A stretch of 64,000 nucleotides of DNA from Sphingobacterium wenxiniae (GTDB lineage: Bacteria > Bacteroidota > Bacteroidia > Sphingobacteriales > Sphingobacteriaceae): assembly GCF_900116225.1 (NCBI RefSeq), contig NZ_FOZZ01000001.1, positions 475,883 through 539,882 on the forward strand. Reading direction: 5' to 3'. This document shows positions 59,886 to 64,000 of this stretch, piece after piece. Position numbers and translations under genes: made by a program. The notes beneath the pieces are model-generated. The model was not told where the DNA came from. It ran no database searches and saw nothing but the letters and a program-made list of their open reading frames with translations. Positions within the stretch are counted from its first letter, which is position 1, and each line of letters begins with the position of its first letter.

Positions 59886-62800
59886 TTAAAATTGTAAAGT
59901 GATCGCTCCTGCCCATATAGAAGGAGTTCTATAAAATGAAGTAGGGAAATCAGGATCTATTCCATGGTTATTCTTACGCCATACCAATCCCAAATTACGG
60001 GCATAAGCGGCTACACTGATATTTTTGACAAATCGTTTCGCGTTTCCACCAAGGGGGATACGATATGTCAAGTTTATATCCTGCAAACGAACCAGATCGC
60101 CGTCTGTAATACGGTCTTGTCCGAATTCGTATACGGAAGTTGCTGCCCGGATTTCTGAATCCACTTCGTCTAAGGAAATTTTTCGTGCCACATCAGTTGT
60201 CTGCTCGTCTCCAGGTTTTACCCACCGACGAAAATAATCATCATGATAATTACCTCTTTCTTCTCCTATAGGACTCATAGAGGATCTGCGAAACACATAT
60301 CCTCCTTTATACAAGAAAAGTGCACTTAATTCAAGATTACCCATACTAATATGGGGCATACAAGAGCCATACATTGTTGGAATAGTTACTCCGGACACTT
60401 TTAAATCTTCAACCGTGTTAAACTGACGATGATAGGTCGCATATCTATCGGATACCTGACCATCAATATAAATCAGGGGCAAACCGTTCTGCGGGTTTAA
60501 TCCTGATGTTGGATAACTATAAATCGCATCCTTTGATCTTCCCTTTACAGGGGCAGGATCTCCCTGTAGATAGCTAATCACGCTGACGTCAGGATTTGTA
60601 CTAAATTCTTTAATCTCATTGCGTACAAAACTGAAATTGAACGTTGCGCCGACTCTTGCATTACGAAAGATACCCCAGTCTCCCCTTACCTTCATATCCA
60701 CTCCTCTAGTTACGATGTCTGCATAATTAATTTTGTATTGACCGATAACTCCAGTTGTAGGATCCATATAGTCCGGTCCAATCAGATCAGATCCATTCTT
60801 AAGATATGCATCTACAGAAATATTTAACCCCAATCTCCTTGCACCGACATCCATTCCCCCATTTACTGTACGCACCTTCTCCCACCGCAATGAAGGATTG
60901 CCTACACTGGCTACCCGCGCCGAGGTGAGCCCAGTGAGATCTGTGCCAAAGATAACTACTGGATAATGAGAAATGGTTTTATTTACATTTCCCGAAATTC
61001 CATATGTCAGCCTTAACTTAAAAAGATCGAACATATTGCTTTTAAAGAAGCCCTCATTATGCAATAACCAACTCCCCCCTATAGACCAAAGAGGTACACC
61101 CCGCTGATTGGCTTTGACACCAAAAAGGTTGGAACCATCCCATCTCATACTACTGCTTATCAAAAACTTGTTTAACATTTGGTAAGCTCCATTAAAATAA
61201 TATGAAATATCCCGATGGGTAAGCAACTCGTGCTTAGCGGATCCGTTGGGAATTCGCTGGGTTCCTACAGGCTTTACCGCATAATTTTGATTAAAATTGA
61301 ATTGATTCGTTCCTACTAAATATTCGTCATCATAATTGTACAGTACGCTGCCAGGGAAAATTTCTTGAGTTGCATGACGAATATCACTACCAACAAGAAC
61401 GTTTATGGGACCTAACTGTGTTTCTTTATCGTACGTTAACTGTATCCGTCCATAATGAGAAGCTGTTTCTGTAGGATTACCTCCTAACAAAACACCATTG
61501 TGTGGGATGATCAAGCTTCCGTTTGGTTGGGTGAACCTATTAACGAGATTTCTTACATAATAACTGTTCTTAAAATAATGGCTATGTCCGGACGAATTAC
61601 TTCCCAAAAACTGATAGCCTGACTGAAATTTTAGATCTTTCCATACCGTGCCCCGTAACTGTATATCAAATTTAAATTCTCTGCTCTGACTTGATATATC
61701 TTTAAGATCACGATCTTCTATCGGTACATAATCCCAATTTAACAGACCTTGTTCTGAAGCTTGACTGGCATAATTATAGTTTAGGCCAGAAACCTGCACT
61801 GACGCAGGCTGTCCTTTATCATCCACTACCCTGATATACGGCGATATCCCTACGATAGAACCTACATCGAGTTGTGCAATACCGATTCCGTTTGATTTTC
61901 GATGTTGAGATACATACCCCAATGACCAGTCTAGGTAGAAATCCTTGAATAGATTTCTAACAACCCCAAGTCCCATACTTAATCGGGTATTCGAATCTCC
62001 GATCCTCTCCCCCAACGCTTCATTAAAGGCGACGGAAGTCCTATAACTGGTTTTATTAGCTGTACCTTGCATAGTGATATACGTCTGCTTGTTCGTTGCT
62101 TCCCTATACAGGTATTTCTCCACCTCGCGCCTCGTGTCTATACTCGAATAGTCATCATAATACACCATTAATTCAGCTTCATCTATCTCTCCTCTATCAA
62201 AACGACGTATCTGTTCGACGAACATCGGTACTGTTATATTATTATCATTACCATATATTCCATTTTTTTCGTTCTCTCGTTCGATATCCAAAACAACCTT
62301 ACTAGGAAGCCACCCTTTGCCGTAATAGAAGTCTGGTTTTTTCTGAATAGTTATACTTGTTTTAGCCGATGCAGAAAACCCGATATCTTTTTGTCCTCCC
62401 TTTGAAGTCAAAACGATTACACCGTTTCCTGCACGTGCGCCCCAGATACTTGCAGCAGCAGCATCTTTTAATATCGTAATACTCTCGATAGAATTTGGAT
62501 CTATATTGGACAAGCTACCTTCGTATGGAAAATTATCTAATACAATCAACGGAGAAGCGTCAGATTCAATAGTTGCCAATCCCCTGATTCTTATATCTGA
62601 AGAGTTATTTCCATTGCTATTCACAAATTGTAGACCTGGTGCTAACCCTTCCAGTTTCTCAAGAAGATTTTCGCCGACCGAGCGATCCAACATCTTATTT
62701 GAAATATGTTCGAAAGATCCGGTTGCACGTTCTTTAGGTAACTTGTAATAACCTGTTGACACCACGACTTCTTCAACTTCATTATTTGCAGGAACCAATA

Positions 62801-63071
62801 CTATTACGTTAGGTATGGTATCAGTCGTTAGTTGTATCTGTTTTGTCTTATAGTTTAAGTGGGTTATTATCCATTTCTCACCCACCTTTTCTTTCGCAAC
62901 ATTGATCTTTCCCATAGCATCTGTTATTCCTATTCCCTTATTCTGACTGTCCAAAAACGAAACACCCGCTAAGGGTAAACGTGTTATGCTGTCAACAACT
63001 GTAATAGTAGTCTGCGCATGGACGTTGACATGGAGACTAAAAAAGATTAGCAATATTATTATCCCTCTCAC
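59886..63071 (-). CDS. SusC/RagA TonB-dependent transporter (locus 4)
   Basis: A 1061-residue SusC starting with GTG, whose GTGA overlaps the TGA stop of the upstream TlpA-like gene by 4 bases, so translation is coupled. Signal peptide (ending VHAQ), a short CarboxypepD_reg (ITVVDSITRLPLAGVSFLDS), the marker EEVVVSTGYYKLPKERATGS typical of the TlpA-associated SusC branch, a plug with IESITILKDAAAASIWGARA, and a barrel ending PSIWAGAITLQF. No STN domain. SusD follows 11 bp downstream. Confidence 0.94.
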   Translation of the reverse strand: MRGIIILLIFFSLHVNVHAQTTITVVDSITRLPLAGVSFLDSQNKGIGITDAMGKINVAKEKVGEKWIITHLNYKTKQIQLTTDTIPNVIVLVPANNEVEEVVVSTGYYKLPKERATGSFEHISNKMLDRSVGENLLEKLEGLAPGLQFVNSNGNNSSDIRIRGLATIESDASPLIVLDNFPYEGSLSNIDPNSIESITILKDAAAASIWGARAGNGVIVLTSKGGQKDIGFSASAKTSITIQKKPDFYYGKGWLPSKVVLDIERENEKNGIYGNDNNITVPMFVEQIRRFDRGEIDEAELMVYYDDYSSIDTRREVEKYLYREATNKQTYITMQGTANKTSYRTSVAFNEALGERIGDSNTRLSMGLGVVRNLFKDFYLDWSLGYVSQHRKSNGIGIAQLDVGSIVGISPYIRVVDDKGQPASVQVSGLNYNYASQASEQGLLNWDYVPIEDRDLKDISSQSREFKFDIQLRGTVWKDLKFQSGYQFLGSNSSGHSHYFKNSYYVRNLVNRFTQPNGSLIIPHNGVLLGGNPTETASHYGRIQLTYDKETQLGPINVLVGSDIRHATQEIFPGSVLYNYDDEYLVGTNQFNFNQNYAVKPVGTQRIPNGSAKHELLTHRDISYYFNGAYQMLNKFLISSSMRWDGSNLFGVKANQRGVPLWSIGGSWLLHNEGFFKSNMFDLFKLRLTYGISGNVNKTISHYPVVIFGTDLTGLTSARVASVGNPSLRWEKVRTVNGGMDVGARRLGLNISVDAYLKNGSDLIGPDYMDPTTGVIGQYKINYADIVTRGVDMKVRGDWGIFRNARVGATFNFSFVRNEIKEFSTNPDVSVISYLQGDPAPVKGRSKDAIYSYPTSGLNPQNGLPLIYIDGQVSDRYATYHRQFNTVEDLKVSGVTIPTMYGSCMPHISMGNLELSALFLYKGGYVFRRSSMSPIGEERGNYHDDYFRRWVKPGDEQTTDVARKISLDEVDSEIRAATSVYEFGQDRITDGDLVRLQDINLTYRIPLGGNAKRFVKNISVAAYARNLGLVWRKNNHGIDPDFPTSFYRTPSIWAGAITLQF

Positions 63072-64000
63072 TTTTGCCTCCCTTCTTTTATACTTCCCAA
63101 AATCATATTTAACCTCTCCATCTCCTTCACACGATCTCTCTTGTGACCGATGAAAACAACTTTACCATTAAGTATCCACACCTGACCACCGACCTGATCC
63201 TCTGAAAAAAATTGCCTGCTCAATGCCAGCGTCTCTTCACCATACAAAGAAGGAATATTCCAGCCTCGCTTATGCATAAAGATTTCTGATCGATCATATA
63301 GACCAACATTCACGGCCAACACAGCGATATCTGCAACGCTATTTTCATTCAAAAATTGTTGCCATTCATCTATAGCTGCAATGCAGGGCTTGCACCAAGG
63401 AGCCCAAAAATCAAGGATGAATAATTCAGGCTCCCTGTATTCCAGAAGTGTTACCTTACTTCGTGAAAACGGATGATTGAAAACGTTAAACTGTTCGCGC
63501 CACCAGTGTTCCGGCAAATTATCTCCTACCGAAAAAGCATCACTTTGTTTTAATATTTTCACTAAATGTATGGTACTCTTACTATTGTCCAGTCTGCCCT
63601 CTGAAAAAGCCACCAGAGCATTTTCATACCCTGAAACAGATACCTGCAATTGACCTTCGGCTTTTATGGTGCTAATGGTAAAATCACCTTCACGATTAGA
63701 GAACGCTGTCTCAGATCCTCCTATTAGTTTTACACAAGCTCCTTCAATTGGGACATTAGTATACTTACTTTTTATTTTTCCTTTGATATGAGAGATGTTT
63801 TGCCTTTCGGCAGTCCGTATCTCTACGGACTGCGCCCAGGCGTCAGATAAACTAAACATTGAAACAAATATCAGCAGTAAGCTATAGGCAGTAGGCTTTA
63901 AGCTATCCAAAATATTGCGTGTGGGTGGTTCTTGGCAGTACTGTTCACCAGACAGCTGAACAAGTCCCTTTTTGTGACTAAAAGCCATGTTTTTGTACAC
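63068..64000 (-). CDS. TlpA-like thioredoxin with carboxypeptidase-regulatory N-domain (start uncertain)
   Basis: A protein of up to ~310 residues running to the window edge; a GTG lies on the last bases, so it may start there, at the ATG ~12 bases further in, or upstream. Signal helix PTAYSLLLIFVSMFSLSDAW with AQ cleavage, then a CarboxypepD_reg-like domain (IKGKIKSKYTNVPIEGACVK), then a thioredoxin domain with FWAPWCKPCIAAIDEW (CxxC) and GGQVWILNGKVVFIGHKRD. It heads the SusC-SusD operon with a 4-base overlap and probably reduces disulfides in the imported ligand (inference). Its 5' part contains 7-nt repeats (TAAAGCC, TACTGCC, TATAGCT, TACTGCT). Confidence 0.82.
   Translation of the reverse strand: MYKNMAFSHKKGLVQLSGEQYCQEPPTRNILDSLKPTAYSLLLIFVSMFSLSDAWAQSVEIRTAERQNISHIKGKIKSKYTNVPIEGACVKLIGGSETAFSNREGDFTISTIKAEGQLQVSVSGYENALVAFSEGRLDNSKSTIHLVKILKQSDAFSVGDNLPEHWWREQFNVFNHPFSRSKVTLLEYREPELFILDFWAPWCKPCIAAIDEWQQFLNENSVADIAVLAVNVGLYDRSEIFMHKRGWNIPSLYGEETLALSRQFFSEDQVGGQVWILNGKVVFIGHKRDRVKEMERLNMILGSIKEGRQK

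Overview
The window looks like chromosomal DNA of a Bacteroidota bacterium, most likely family Sphingobacteriaceae (Sphingobacterium/Pedobacter type). The reasons are four SusC/SusD outer-membrane pairs, an ECF sigma/FecR/STN-SusC signalling set, a GH92 mannosidase, YpdA (bacillithiol redox), several promoters with the Bacteroidota -7 box TAnnTTTG, and little Shine-Dalgarno sequence. Species cannot be decided from sequence alone.

Layout. 1-6.4 kb: 3' part of an Fe-S protein gene, tRNA-Leu(GAG), a Ppx/GppA phosphatase, a lipoprotein and PEP carboxylase, separated by repeat-rich gaps holding two non-autonomous element candidates. 6.5-13.7 kb: housekeeping genes (FUSC membrane protein, YpdA, TetR regulator, MurB, an ECF sigma factor, a cytochrome b5-like protein, a PfkB kinase). 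14-16.1 kb: nitroreductase, QorB-like quinone reductase and an Rrf2 regulator. 16.4-26.1 kb: a lipoprotein, then a cell-surface signalling locus on the minus strand (sigma, FecR, STN-SusC, SusD, Tat-exported metallophosphoesterase). 26.3-28.2 kb: MscS channel. 28.8-37.1 kb: M14 carboxypeptidase, TlpA-like thioredoxin, SusC, SusD. 37.5-45.8 kb: SusC, SusD, GH92 mannosidase and an EEP-family hydrolase, a glycan-utilisation locus. 46.1-49.1 kb: DUF1275 membrane protein and a second Rrf2-QorB module plus another NAD(P)-binding protein. 49.1-51.6 kb: an accessory cassette (HTH protein, FN3 protein, DUF5675 protein, two small proteins). 51.7-57 kb: LytTR-like membrane protein, AraC regulator, SDR and two lipoproteins. 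57.2-64 kb: MauE-like membrane protein, small exported Cys-pair protein, and SusD, SusC and a TlpA-like protein running off the window end.

Most unusual observations. (1) The spacers of the 49.1-51.6 kb cassette consist largely of tandem repeats: 15 degenerate units in perfect 21-nt register (50921-51235), each built on a TGYACATGTRCA-like dyad, followed by 10-nt and 7-nt arrays; other spacers hold 7-nt and 8-nt arrays. (2) The two Rrf2-QorB modules share an operator, TGTAA-N9-TTACA, found four times; over both rrf2 promoters it covers the -33 region, and both rrf2 start codons lie 8 nt after the -7 box, which implies leaderless mRNAs. (3) A 187-bp MITE has 13-bp inverted ends and a TAA target duplication, and a 640-bp element has 15-bp inverted ends. 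(4) Two separate SusCD loci carry a TlpA-like thioredoxin, one with an M14 peptidase and one near a MauE-like protein and a small Cys-pair protein; they may handle disulfide-containing peptides or proteins.

All calls come from reading the sequence and recalled family knowledge; no database search was run.
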